64,000 bases of DNA from Draconibacterium sediminis (GTDB lineage: Bacteria > Bacteroidota > Bacteroidia > Bacteroidales > Prolixibacteraceae), in assembly GCF_000949475.1 (NCBI RefSeq), contig NZ_JRHC01000001.1, positions 372,001-436,000 of the forward strand, given 5' to 3'. The notes under the pieces are model-generated. The model was not told where the DNA came from. It saw only the letters and a list, made by a program, of their open reading frames with translations, and did not search any database. This document shows positions 33,787-42,237 of the stretch, piece by piece (the stretch's first letter is position 1; every line of letters starts with the position of its first letter). Position numbers and translations under genes: made by a program.

Positions 33787-34956
33787 ATGAAAACAAAAAT
33801 CTTAATTCTGGTCTTATTCAGTATATTCTTTTTGACCGCCTGCCAGGATGAATTTGAAGCGCCTGACACTGCTGCTTTTTTACCTGAAAAAGCAGCAATA
33901 GCAGGAGAGGGAACTATCGTTACTGAAATGATGCATGTAAAAGCCCTGGAAGGTAATCTTTTGGGCGATCCGGTGGACCGAATGATTCGCGTGTACCTTC
34001 CAAAAAGTTACTATACCTGTCCGGAGAAACATTTTCCGGTAATTTATTTCCTGCATGGTACACCGGCCTGGGGCGGCATGCTGATGGAACCCGAACCATA
34101 CGAGTTCTTTTATCTGTCGGCACAACTTCCGGCCCGTGTTGATTTCCCTGAAGAAGGATTTTTACCCTGGCTCAATAATTTGGTGGACAACGAGGGCATG
34201 AAAGAGGCCATTATCGTTATGCCTGATGCACAAACCAAATACGGTCCGAGTCTTTATGTGAATTCTTCTGTTGAGGGAAATTACGAAGATTACATCGTAA
34301 ATGAATTGGTTAGCTTTATTGATCAAAAGTATCGTACGATACCGCACTTTAACTGGCGCGCCATAAGCGGACATTGTGCCGGTGCAATAGGCTCCTTGAA
34401 TATTGCCATGAAACACCCAAAAGTATTTCGTTATGTGGGAGCTTTGTCACCTTCTCATTTTCCTGAACCATTGATTTTATTCATGGCTAATGTAATGGCC
34501 GTAGAAGACGAGATGTGGGGAGTTGAGGGCCCGCTGCCGTATGATCCTTTTGCTCCTTTTAAATTTATAAACAACGGTGCTGTAATGTTGGCACAGGCCT
34601 GGTTGCCCAATCCTGATAATCCACCATATTATTGCGATTTACCTGTTGAATTTATTGATGGAGAACCTGTTATCATTCCTGAGTTAATGGAAAAGGTGAA
34701 TGAGCAGGGTTTGCTGGCAATGGTTCAGAAACATCGTATTGGGCTAAAACAGTTGAAAGAAGTTTATTTTGATTGTGGTGTGAACGACAATTTTTACATT
34801 GAAGCTAACACCATGATGCATGAACAGCTTGATGCCATGAATGTTAAACATCAGTTCGAGACGTATGACAATCCCGGAACACATATCAGCAATTTGTATG
34901 ATAGACTTGGGAAAGCCTGGATATTGTTATCAAATGATTTCCCGGATCATGAGTAA
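33787..34956 (+). CDS. esterase-family lipoprotein with Cys at the nucleophile position
   Basis: This 389-residue alpha/beta-hydrolase of the esterase-D/feruloyl-esterase type (PF00756-like) has lipobox FFLTAC (Cys19). It shows RVYLPKSYY, HFPVIYFLHGTPAWGG (oxyanion region, about residues 80-95) and EAIIVMPDAQTKYG. The nucleophile elbow reads AISGHCAGAIGSLN, so the residue normally Ser is Cys197 (codon TGT at 34375). Candidate acid and base are VYFDCGVNDNF and NPGTHISNLYD. It lies 100 bp downstream of the hybrid regulator on the same strand. It is either a Cys-dependent hydrolase or an inactive one. Confidence 0.75.
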   Translation: MKTKILILVLFSIFFLTACQDEFEAPDTAAFLPEKAAIAGEGTIVTEMMHVKALEGNLLGDPVDRMIRVYLPKSYYTCPEKHFPVIYFLHGTPAWGGMLMEPEPYEFFYLSAQLPARVDFPEEGFLPWLNNLVDNEGMKEAIIVMPDAQTKYGPSLYVNSSVEGNYEDYIVNELVSFIDQKYRTIPHFNWRAISGHCAGAIGSLNIAMKHPKVFRYVGALSPSHFPEPLILFMANVMAVEDEMWGVEGPLPYDPFAPFKFINNGAVMLAQAWLPNPDNPPYYCDLPVEFIDGEPVIIPELMEKVNEQGLLAMVQKHRIGLKQLKEVYFDCGVNDNFYIEANTMMHEQLDAMNVKHQFETYDNPGTHISNLYDRLGKAWILLSNDFPDHE

Positions 34957-35078
34957 TTGAGCTAAAAGATTGTTGTTGATGCAGAGCGATTACTTTTTGA
35001 GGCAAAATGATTGATGTATATTTTTGCAACTCCTTTGCTATCTGCTCGTATAGGAGAACAGTTTAAATTGGAGGAAGT

Positions 35079-35357
35079 ATGCACGAAAATAATCTGGCCT
35101 TATTATTTGGGGTAATCGCTTTGCTGTTTTTGGTGTGGAACTTTATTATTGTAATGATTATCAAAGACCATCTGCAGCAACGAGGCGAAAAAGTCAATCC
35201 TGCAACTATGCATTTTCAAATTTTTTCGATGGCTAAAAAATACCGCGAATTCAATCAGAAAGAGATGGGAACATCGGGCAAACACTACGGTACGTTTTGG
35301 ATAAGCATACTGTTGTTTGCACTCTTTTTATTGTTGGGAATTTTATTTGTCGCCTAA
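35079..35357 (+). CDS. small two-span membrane protein
   Basis: This 92-residue protein has two transmembrane helices, LLFGVIALLFLVWNFIIVMI (about 9-28) and FWISILLFALFLLLGILFVA (about 73-92). Between them is a basic hydrophilic loop that ends with GKHYGTFW. The stop codon TAA (35355-35357) directly abuts the stop of the convergent kinase gene, with no bases in between. No family is recognised; the hydrophobic pattern and clear ATG support a real gene. Confidence 0.6.
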   Translation: MHENNLALLFGVIALLFLVWNFIIVMIIKDHLQQRGEKVNPATMHFQIFSMAKKYREFNQKEMGTSGKHYGTFWISILLFALFLLLGILFVA

Positions 35358-37499
35358 CTACGCCTGCGGAAGGGTAATAATCACAGATGTACCTTTTCCT
35401 TTTTCGCTTTCAATATTTATCGTACCCTTGTTTTTCTCAACAAAATCTTTCACAAGAATAAGTCCCATTCCATTACTTTTTTCATTTTCAGTTCCTTGTG
35501 AATGACTTTTTGAGCTGATGTCGAATAGTTGATTTAACTTTTCGGAATCCATTCCCAATCCGTTGTCGGTAATTTGTATGGTAACTTCTTTTTGCACCGA
35601 GCCGAAAGTTTTTACATTGATTGATCCGCCGCGAGGGGTAAATTTTATGGCATTGCTGATAATATTCCGGACAATCGTTTGAAGCATATTGGCATCAGAC
35701 AATACTTTTAGTTGGTTATCAGTATCAAGCAAAATGGCTATTTGTTTAAGGTTTGCGGATTGTTGCAGTTTTTCAACCGTATTCTGAATCACACCTTTAA
35801 GCTCCAACTCTACGGTTTTTACTTCTATTTTTTCCACTTGCGATTGTGCCCACAGCAACAGGTTGTCGAGCAGATCGCTGATGTTTTCCGAGGCCGACAC
35901 AAGTAGTTTCAGCAGGTTTTTCAACTCATCTTTTTTCAGCGAATTAAATTCCTGGTGAAGGTGGTCGAGAAAAGCTGTTTGCGTGTGAACCGGGCCGCGA
36001 AGATCGTGGGCAATAATGGCAAAAAACTTGTCCTTTGCCTGGTTTGCTTCTTCCAGCTGGTTATTTTTTTGGCGCATGCGCTGGTAAAAAATATAAATTA
36101 TGCAGCTAATAATTATAGCGAGCAAAACAGCAATTATCATCAAAATTCTTGATGTGCGGTGTTGCCGCAGTTCCAGCCTGTTTATTTCGTTTTGTTGTTC
36201 CAATGCTGCAATCTGGCTGTTTTTTGCATCCAGCTCGTAAATTCCTTGCAGCTGCTCTATTTTTATATTGGCGGCACCAAAAAGCAAGGAATCCTGAATG
36301 TTGATTTGTTGTTGCTGACAAGCCAGGGCTTTGTCGAGGTCGTTAAGATTGAGGTAGATGTCGCTGAGTTTGGAATAGATGTCGAGTTGAATACTTTTTT
36401 GATTGTTAATAATGGCCTGGTCGAGTCCTTTAAGAATGCTTGTTAATCCTGCGTTGGTTCGTTCGGTGTCGATGTAGCACAACCCAATGTACAAATAAAG
36501 GGAAGGCTGGCTAAGGTAATCATTCAGCTTAATCTTCGAGTTTAGCGATTGTTTCAGGTATTTTTCGGCCAATGCATAGTTTCCCGATTCATATTCGATG
36601 CGGCCCAGGTTTTTATAGGCATTGGAGGTTCCATATTCCGAGTTATTTTCTTCGAAAATTTGTAAGGTATTTTCGATGTATTTACGCGCTTCATCCGTAT
36701 TCCCCTGCAGTAAATTTAAAATACCAATCTGTTCGTAACAAATCACAACACCGTTTTTGTTTTGGTCTTTTTGTGCCAGTTCCTCATAGGTTTCAAGCGA
36801 AAGCATGAAGTATTCCATCGCTTTATCCATAAGCCGAAGATCATTGTATATGCGCCCAAGCAGGTAGGCCGACCAGGCATAACCTTCTGTAAAATCGGCT
36901 TTTTCGTAATTCAACCGTGCTTTAATAATGTATTCAATCGCACGGTCGTACAAGCCGTTTACCCTGAAAACGGTTCCCATCATAGAATAGGCAGCTCCAA
37001 CAACCCGATAATTATCAGACTGACGGCCTGTTTGAATTGCCTGATTAAACGATTGCAATGCCTCTAAATGATGTCCACTGGTGTGTTGATTTATGCCGGT
37101 TCGTAAAAAAATATCACTTTGATACCAAAAGTCATCGAGCTGATAGGCTATGTTTAAAGCACTGTCGTAGCAGGCCAGAGAACGGCTGTTGTTGTTAAGA
37201 TCGTGATAAATACGTCCGAGAGTTAATAAAGCCCTCATTTGTAGCTTTTTGTTATCTCGTTCTTTTGCTGTGTTTAGTGCAGTCCGGGCCAGTGTCAGCG
37301 CCTGGTCGTTATCCTCACCCATAAAAGCCATTGCCAAATCAAGCTGTGCGTCTGTTTTTTTCGCTCCCTGGTTATTCTGAATTACCTGGCGAAGGCTATC
37401 AACCAAGGTATTTGCGCCCGAAGCAGTACAAAATGCATATTGAGTAATAAAAAGCAGCACAAGAAAAATACTATGGGCTGACTTTCGGATTTTAATCAT
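35358..37499 (-). CDS. TPR-containing sensor histidine kinase
   Basis: This 713-residue kinase starts at the ATG at 37499 (MIKIRKSAHSIFLVLLFITQ), which gives a signal peptide; an ATG at 37532 would place 11 charged residues before it. Seven or more TPR units fill the periplasmic part (for example RVVGAAYSMMGTVFRVNGLYDRA-like helices). Next come one membrane span (ILMIIAVLLAIIISCIIYIF, about residue 460), HisKA with the phospho-His in AIIAHDLRGPVHTQ, and HATPase with NIISNAIKFTPRGGSI and DNGLGMDSEKLN. There is no receiver or output domain, so a separate regulator is needed; none is adjacent. Confidence 0.88.
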   Translation of the reverse strand: MIKIRKSAHSIFLVLLFITQYAFCTASGANTLVDSLRQVIQNNQGAKKTDAQLDLAMAFMGEDNDQALTLARTALNTAKERDNKKLQMRALLTLGRIYHDLNNNSRSLACYDSALNIAYQLDDFWYQSDIFLRTGINQHTSGHHLEALQSFNQAIQTGRQSDNYRVVGAAYSMMGTVFRVNGLYDRAIEYIIKARLNYEKADFTEGYAWSAYLLGRIYNDLRLMDKAMEYFMLSLETYEELAQKDQNKNGVVICYEQIGILNLLQGNTDEARKYIENTLQIFEENNSEYGTSNAYKNLGRIEYESGNYALAEKYLKQSLNSKIKLNDYLSQPSLYLYIGLCYIDTERTNAGLTSILKGLDQAIINNQKSIQLDIYSKLSDIYLNLNDLDKALACQQQQINIQDSLLFGAANIKIEQLQGIYELDAKNSQIAALEQQNEINRLELRQHRTSRILMIIAVLLAIIISCIIYIFYQRMRQKNNQLEEANQAKDKFFAIIAHDLRGPVHTQTAFLDHLHQEFNSLKKDELKNLLKLLVSASENISDLLDNLLLWAQSQVEKIEVKTVELELKGVIQNTVEKLQQSANLKQIAILLDTDNQLKVLSDANMLQTIVRNIISNAIKFTPRGGSINVKTFGSVQKEVTIQITDNGLGMDSEKLNQLFDISSKSHSQGTENEKSNGMGLILVKDFVEKNKGTINIESEKGKGTSVIITLPQA

Positions 37500-37599
37500 T
37501 GGAGACTTCGTTTTTTTCAAAGTATTCTGCAAAATCTAGTTTATGTAGATTAGTAGTTTAGTAAAAATAGCAATATACTAAACCTATTAACAAAGTAAA

Positions 37600-37731
37600 A
37601 TGGAAAACGTGTTTATTTACCATTTCAGAAATTCGCTGCGAATGTATAAAATACAGAAGGAAACGGATCTTAAAACGGCCTTAAAAAAAACTATCGTTCC
37701 GGTATGTTTTTGTTTTATTTTTGAACAATGA
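37600..37731 (+). other. possible 43-codon ORF, not supported
   Basis: An ATG ORF (MENVFIYHFRNSLRMYK...) lies in the gap between the kinase and the stress-protein gene. It has a basic first half and a hydrophobic, Cys-containing tail. Nothing confirms that it is translated. Confidence 0.15.
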
Positions 37732-37818
37732 CAGTCACCCTGCATTTGCCAGGTTCTGTAAATACGGGGTTAAAATAAATTTGAGTTGTTGTATGAACTT
37801 AACTCAAAATAAACTCTT

Positions 37819-38928
37819 TCAGGCGTGAAATACCAGCAACGGAATTTCAGTATGGAACACCATTTTACGTGCTAAGCTTGGGTTGAAAAGCCTCGATATC
37901 ATTCCTCTTTTATGTGTGGTAAGTGCCAGAATATCCACCGGATCGTTTTTAATTGTGCTTTCAAGTGTGTCTAAAACATTGTTTCCCATAATCAGTTTGC
38001 ACTCAAACTCCTTTTTCTCGTATTTTTTGTGCAAAATATCTTTCATACCTTCCAACCGGGCGATGTCCCAGCCATATTCGTCGGGTAGTCCAACGTGCGC
38101 ACAAACTACTCTGACTTCATACGATTTTACAATGCTCATTAGCTTGTCAAGAGCGGTAAAGTCCTTTTCATCGAAATTGGTGGCGTACAGCACTTCTTTA
38201 AAATCGACAACCGGTTTCGGCTCCATATTTTCGGGGATAACCAACACCGGAACGGGAGCATTGTACATTACATCAGCGGTTACACTACCAACTGTTCCCG
38301 GCCACGATTTGTCGCCTCCACGGCCAATCACAATCAGTCGAACAGGTTGTTCGTTGGCAAAGGCCAGAATGTCTTCTTCTGCATAACCGGGCTTAACAAT
38401 ATATTCCGGATTTACTTTTTCCCATCTCTCCGGTCCGATACTTGATACCAAAGGGGTCAGAAAGTTTTTAAACTGGCGATTGGCCTCTTCTTCTGCATCC
38501 TCGGTTTGTTTTAACAGGGTGGTGTCGTACGGATAAATGTCGCCGTATGGAATTGAAAAGCGCACCGGACTTATGTACGAGTGCATAATTACCAGCTTGG
38601 CATTCAGGTGTTCGGTAATGTTAAAAGCCATTTCAACGGCTTTTTCCGATACGGTAGAAAAGTCAATGGGTACAAGAATCTGGCCGGGTTTGTTTACTTT
38701 TTTCTGTTTTCCGGCTTTTAGTCCCAGCAGTAAGTCAACTTCTTTAAAGGCTTCGTTCAGGTCGTTTTCCAGTATTTTAACCCGAACAGTTGAGGTGGCT
38801 GCTCCTTCAATTAAATGTACGTCTTCAAGCTCACATTTAATTCCTTTTTCCTCTAAACGCATTTTCAAAATATGGGCGCGCGCCAGAGGTAATACTACGA
38901 TTGTAACTAGTTTTTCACTCATGGCCAA
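37819..38928 (-). CDS. double universal stress protein with N-terminal signal domain
   Basis: This 369-residue cytosolic protein has an N-terminal 70-residue domain (LVTIVVLPLARAHILKMRLEEKGI), similar to DUF2007-type putative signal-transducing domains, followed by two Usp domains. The first starts QILVPIDFSTVSEKAVEMAF and contains LIVIGRGGDKSWPGTVGSVT, the ATP-binding G-2x-G-9x-G(S/T) pattern. The second (EVLYATNFDEKDFTALDKL) ends ILALTTHKRGMISRLFNPS, with the motif partly lost. Only the first half may bind nucleotide. Single gene, divergent from the aldo/keto reductase. Confidence 0.82.
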   Translation of the reverse strand: MAMSEKLVTIVVLPLARAHILKMRLEEKGIKCELEDVHLIEGAATSTVRVKILENDLNEAFKEVDLLLGLKAGKQKKVNKPGQILVPIDFSTVSEKAVEMAFNITEHLNAKLVIMHSYISPVRFSIPYGDIYPYDTTLLKQTEDAEEEANRQFKNFLTPLVSSIGPERWEKVNPEYIVKPGYAEEDILAFANEQPVRLIVIGRGGDKSWPGTVGSVTADVMYNAPVPVLVIPENMEPKPVVDFKEVLYATNFDEKDFTALDKLMSIVKSYEVRVVCAHVGLPDEYGWDIARLEGMKDILHKKYEKKEFECKLIMGNNVLDTLESTIKNDPVDILALTTHKRGMISRLFNPSLARKMVFHTEIPLLVFHA

Positions 38929-39152
38929 TTAATTTTAGTTTCTATATTATTTATATGGTTTTAAGACCGATTAGTTTCAGAAAATGACTGAAATCTTGTG
39001 CACTTGGTATTTTCGAAGGGCTCACGTATATAATGGTTATGAATTGATTTAGAGAAGTGGCAAAAGAATAATAACTTTGAGTTTTGCAAACGGATTTGTT
39101 ACCCAACAGGTCAGTATGCTTTTTTTAGCAATAACCAATTAAATTTAATAGT

Positions 39153-40136
39153 ATGACCTATGTTCCAAATGAATCGAGATACGATGAAATGCTGTACAAC
39201 CGCTGCGGAAAATGGGGGCTGAAACTGCCTGCCGTTTCGTTGGGTTTGTGGCATAACTTTGGCGGAATTGATGTTTTTGAAAATGGCCGGGCTATGTTGC
39301 ACCGGGCTTTTGATTTGGGCATTACACATTTCGATTTGGCCAATAATTATGGTCCGCCACCGGGATCGGCCGAAGAAAATTTTGGTAAAATATTGAAGCA
39401 GGATTTTAGTGCTTACCGCGATGAGCTGATTATTTCGAGTAAAGCGGGTTATCTGATGTGGCCGGGGCCTTATGGCGAATGGGGAAGCCGCAAGTCGGTG
39501 CTGGCCAGTCTCGACCAGAGTTTAAAACGTATGGGATTGGAGTACGTGGATATTTTTTATTCGCACCGCCCAGACCCTGACACGCCGCTGGAGGAAACAA
39601 TGATGGCTCTTGACCGTGCAGTTCGCTCGGGAAAAGCCTTGTATGTGGGTATTTCCAATTATCCGGCTGATATGGCCAAAGAAGCGTCACGTATTTTGAA
39701 AGAACTTGGAACGCCGTGTTTGATACACCAGCCAAAATATTCGATGTTTGTTAGGTGGGTGGAAGACGAGCTGCTGGATGTACTGGAGGAAGAGGGAATT
39801 GGATGTATCCCGTTTTCGCCACTAGCCCAGGGTTTGCTTACCAATAAATATTTGAAAGGAATTCCGGAAGGATCGAGAGCAACCCGCGAAGTATTTCTTA
39901 AAAAAGAACACGTTGAAACGGCACACGATAAAATTGTGGCTTTAAATACCATTGCACAGGAACGTGGCCAGTCGTTGGCGCAAATGGCACTGGCATGGGT
40001 ATTACGCGATAAAAGAATTACAACGGTACTGATTGGCGCCAGCTCGGTAAAACAAATTGATGACAATGTGAAAACGCTAAAGAACCTTAGTTTTTCGGAT
40101 GAGGAATTGGCAGCCATTGAAAAGGTATTAAAGTGA
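39153..40136 (+). CDS. aldo/keto reductase, L-glyceraldehyde-3-phosphate reductase (YghZ-like)
   Basis: This 327-residue NADPH-dependent reductase of the AKR14/YghZ group acts on aldehydes such as L-glyceraldehyde 3-phosphate and methylglyoxal. Its N-terminus MLYNRCGKWGLKLPAVSLGLWHNFG is characteristic. Catalytic residues are Asp and Tyr in FDLANNYGPPPGSAEENFG (about 68-87), Lys in IISSKAGYLMWPGPYGEWGS and His in DIFYSHRPDPDTP. The cofactor-binding end reads TTVLIGASSVKQIDDNVK. It has full length and a complete tetrad. A rho-independent terminator follows. Confidence 0.9.
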   Translation: MTYVPNESRYDEMLYNRCGKWGLKLPAVSLGLWHNFGGIDVFENGRAMLHRAFDLGITHFDLANNYGPPPGSAEENFGKILKQDFSAYRDELIISSKAGYLMWPGPYGEWGSRKSVLASLDQSLKRMGLEYVDIFYSHRPDPDTPLEETMMALDRAVRSGKALYVGISNYPADMAKEASRILKELGTPCLIHQPKYSMFVRWVEDELLDVLEEEGIGCIPFSPLAQGLLTNKYLKGIPEGSRATREVFLKKEHVETAHDKIVALNTIAQERGQSLAQMALAWVLRDKRITTVLIGASSVKQIDDNVKTLKNLSFSDEELAAIEKVLK

Positions 40137-40159
40137 TAGTTGAAGAGTATAAAGCATAA

Positions 40160-40192
40160 AAAAAGGCTCGCAATTGCGAGCCTTTTGTTCTA
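40160..40192 (+). terminator. rho-independent terminator
   Basis: AAAAGGCTCGCAATTGCGAGCCTTTT is a perfect palindrome with A and T tracts on either side. It ends the aldo/keto reductase transcript and, being symmetric, can also stop the convergent small-protein gene. Confidence 0.85.
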
Positions 40193-40205
40193 TAATACCG
40201 TTGGT

Positions 40206-40373
40206 TTACATTCCAAATAACTTTTCCAATCCCCAGAAGAGACTGAAAATAATTGCCATTCCGGCAATAGCACCTGCGGCCAAAGTAAAAACAAAGTTCA
40301 ATGGCAGCATTTTTTTCTCATTCTCAGTGTTCATCTTAATGACGATCTGATTCTGATTTGCTTTCGTTTCCAT
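40206..40373 (-). CDS. small single-span membrane protein
   Basis: The ORF encodes 55 residues starting METKANQNQIVIKMNTENEK. A polar N-terminal half is followed by one membrane helix, NFVFTLAAGAIAGMAIIFSLFW (about 26-47), and a short tail LEKLFGM. The clear ATG, the hydrophobic pattern and the bidirectional terminator just past its stop support a genuine small gene. No family is recognised. Confidence 0.5.
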   Translation of the reverse strand: METKANQNQIVIKMNTENEKKMLPLNFVFTLAAGAIAGMAIIFSLFWGLEKLFGM

Positions 40374-40698
40374 TCAATATATATTTAATTACCCAATCCT
40401 AAAAAATGTAAATAGTTTAATTGTTATTTTCTGTGTATTAGCAGATCGGGCTGTTTCTAATTTTATCTTCCCAGTCTAATAAAAGACTTAAAAGTATGGT
40501 ACAAAGGTATGGCTTTTTTGTTAAACATGCCAAAAAGCATGTTTTCGACGAGTGGTTTGTTAAATTCGTGTTACGTGGGTGTTGCAGAATAGAATGGAAT
40601 GATTCGTGAAAAAGGCGTCTGAAAATATGGGCATTATGTAGCAAAAAGAGGAGCTTAAAAAAAGCCCCTCTTCGTATCATTTTTTATGTATTTTCTTA
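40374..40698. other. intergenic, terminator only
   Basis: Apart from the pheS terminator at 40643-40673 this stretch shows no gene or repeat. It probably contains the promoter of the small membrane protein. Confidence 0.4.
40643..40673 (-). terminator. rho-independent terminator of pheS
   Basis: On the minus strand AAGAGGGGCTT pairs with AAGCTCCTCTT (one mismatch) across a T-rich loop, followed by TTTT. It lies 26 bp past the pheS stop. Confidence 0.7.
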
Positions 40699-41718
40699 TT
40701 AAGTAGCCGATTCGAATTGTTTTAAAAACCGAACATCGTTTTCGAAGAAATGGCGGATATCTTTAATTCCGTAACGCAACATGGTAATACGTTCGATACC
40801 CATTCCAAAAGCGAAACCAGTATATTTTCGGCTGTCGATATTACACAGTTCCAATACGTTCGGATCTACCATTCCACAGCCCAGAATTTCGAGCCAGCCG
40901 GTGTATTTACAAACATTACAACCTTTGCCACCACAAATCGAGCAGCTTACATCCATTTCGGCACTAGGTTCGGTAAACGGGAAGTACGAAGGACGCAGAC
41001 GAATTTTTGTGTCTTCGCCAAACAACTCTTTGGCAAATTGCAATAAGGTTTGTTTCAGGTCGGCAAACGAAACATTCTCGTCAACATACAAACCTTCAAT
41101 TTGGTGGAATATACAGTGCGAACGTGCCGAAATTGCTTCGTTACGGAAAACACGTCCCGGGAAAATAGCACGAATAGGAGGTTCGGTGCGCTCCATAACG
41201 CGGATTTGCACACTTGAAGTGTGAGTACGCAACAGTACATCCGGATCTTTTTCAATAAAGAAAGTATCCTGCATATCGCGGGCAGGGTGCTCCGGCGGAA
41301 AATTCAAAGCTGAAAACACATGCCAGTCGTCTTCAATCTCAGGGCCTTCGGCAACTGTAAATCCAAGACGGGCAAAAATTCCGATAATCTCGTTTTTAAC
41401 CAGCGAAAGCGGATGACGGGTTCCCAGTTTCATGGGCTCGCCCGGCATGGTTAAATCCTGTCCGGCCGATTCGCTGCCATTGTTCTCAAAACCTTCTTTT
41501 AGCGTGTTAATTTTTTCTAAAGCGAAAGTTTTAAGTGTGTTAATGGCCTGTCCAACCTCTTTTTTCTGTTCAGCAGGAACAGTTTTAAAGTCGTTGAATA
41601 ATTGGCCAATCAATCCTTTTTTGCTGATGTATTTTATGCGCAGCTCTTCTACCTCTTCCTTGCTTGAAGCTACAATAGCGTCGATTTCTTCCTGTAATGC
41701 TTTGATTTTGTCTAACAT
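40699..41718 (-). CDS. pheS: phenylalanine--tRNA ligase alpha subunit
   Basis: This 339-residue class II synthetase subunit, together with PheT, charges tRNA-Phe. It has the N-terminal coiled coil that binds tRNA (residues 1-90), motif 2 in FRNEAISARSHCIFHQIEG (about 200-220), the zinc-type segment CSICGGKGCNVCKYTGW, and motif 3 FGMGIERITMLRYGI (about 305-319). It is of normal length with all core motifs intact. pheT is not adjacent, as in many Bacteroidota. It is transcribed from a promoter with a TATCTTTG box just upstream. Confidence 0.97.
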   Translation of the reverse strand: MLDKIKALQEEIDAIVASSKEEVEELRIKYISKKGLIGQLFNDFKTVPAEQKKEVGQAINTLKTFALEKINTLKEGFENNGSESAGQDLTMPGEPMKLGTRHPLSLVKNEIIGIFARLGFTVAEGPEIEDDWHVFSALNFPPEHPARDMQDTFFIEKDPDVLLRTHTSSVQIRVMERTEPPIRAIFPGRVFRNEAISARSHCIFHQIEGLYVDENVSFADLKQTLLQFAKELFGEDTKIRLRPSYFPFTEPSAEMDVSCSICGGKGCNVCKYTGWLEILGCGMVDPNVLELCNIDSRKYTGFAFGMGIERITMLRYGIKDIRHFFENDVRFLKQFESAT

Positions 41719-41741
41719 CCTTGTTCGTTTAAACTGAGGTG

Positions 41742-41749
41742 CAAAGATA
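41742..41749 (-). promoter_or_regulatory. -7 promoter box of pheS
   Basis: TATCTTTG on the minus strand matches TAnnTTTG, 23 bp upstream of the pheS ATG. No convincing -33 element is visible. Confidence 0.5.
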
Positions 41750-41797
41750 ATGATTCAGTTTTAGTGAATAAGAACAGGGCACAATATTTTAGACTGA

Positions 41798-41829
41798 TTT
41801 GCCGGGATTCAGGTTTTTAACTACTTTTG
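41798..41829 (+). promoter_or_regulatory. promoter upstream of tRNA-Arg
   Basis: TTTG (41798-41801), a 20-bp spacer and TACTTTTG (41822-41829) match the full Bacteroidota -33/-7 promoter arrangement. It points toward tRNA-Arg, which starts 98 bp downstream, and is divergent from the pheS promoter. Confidence 0.6.
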
Positions 41830-41927
41830 CGCCACATTTATGGTACTTACTTCAATGGATACCTGCCTGTTTGATAACCGGAAAACAGGAGTTGGGATTT
41901 GTTGAAATACAGAATTTATAAAAAAAT

Positions 41928-41999
41928 GGTCCCGTAGTTCAACGGATAGAATAGCAGTTTCCTAAACTGTAGATATGGGTTCGATTCCCGTCGGGACTA
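41928..41999 (+). tRNA. tRNA-Arg (anticodon CCU)
   Basis: A complete cloverleaf is visible. The acceptor GGTCCCG pairs with CGGGACT (one G-U), the D arm is GTTC/GAAT, the anticodon stem GCAGT/ACTGT encloses loop TTCCTAA (anticodon CCT), and the T arm ATGGG/CCCGT encloses TTCGATT. The discriminator is A at 41999 and CCA is not encoded. Downstream DNA changes to low-GC accessory content, so this tRNA may mark an island boundary; I found no integrase and no repeated tRNA 3' end within the window. Confidence 0.95.
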
Positions 42000-42237
42000 C
42001 TTTTTAAAATTGTAATTGCCTGAAAGAGAGGATTAAAGATCTTCTCTTTTTTGTTTTTAGTCAATATTTAGTCAACGAATTAAAAAATCTAAGACTCAAG
42101 CTTAATGTTACAAACTCGTATCATCTTGCCTCAATGTTATTATCGTTATTAGAGAGTACGTAAAATGCAAAGACAAATTATAGAACTGAGTATAATTGAA
42201 GCAATATTAATTAAAATGTATATCTGATTTAGAAGAT

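Noticed and set aside
37600-37731. 43-codon ATG ORF between the histidine kinase and universal stress protein genes
   Set aside because: It lacks ribosome-binding or composition evidence and matches no known small-protein pattern; listed only as unsupported.
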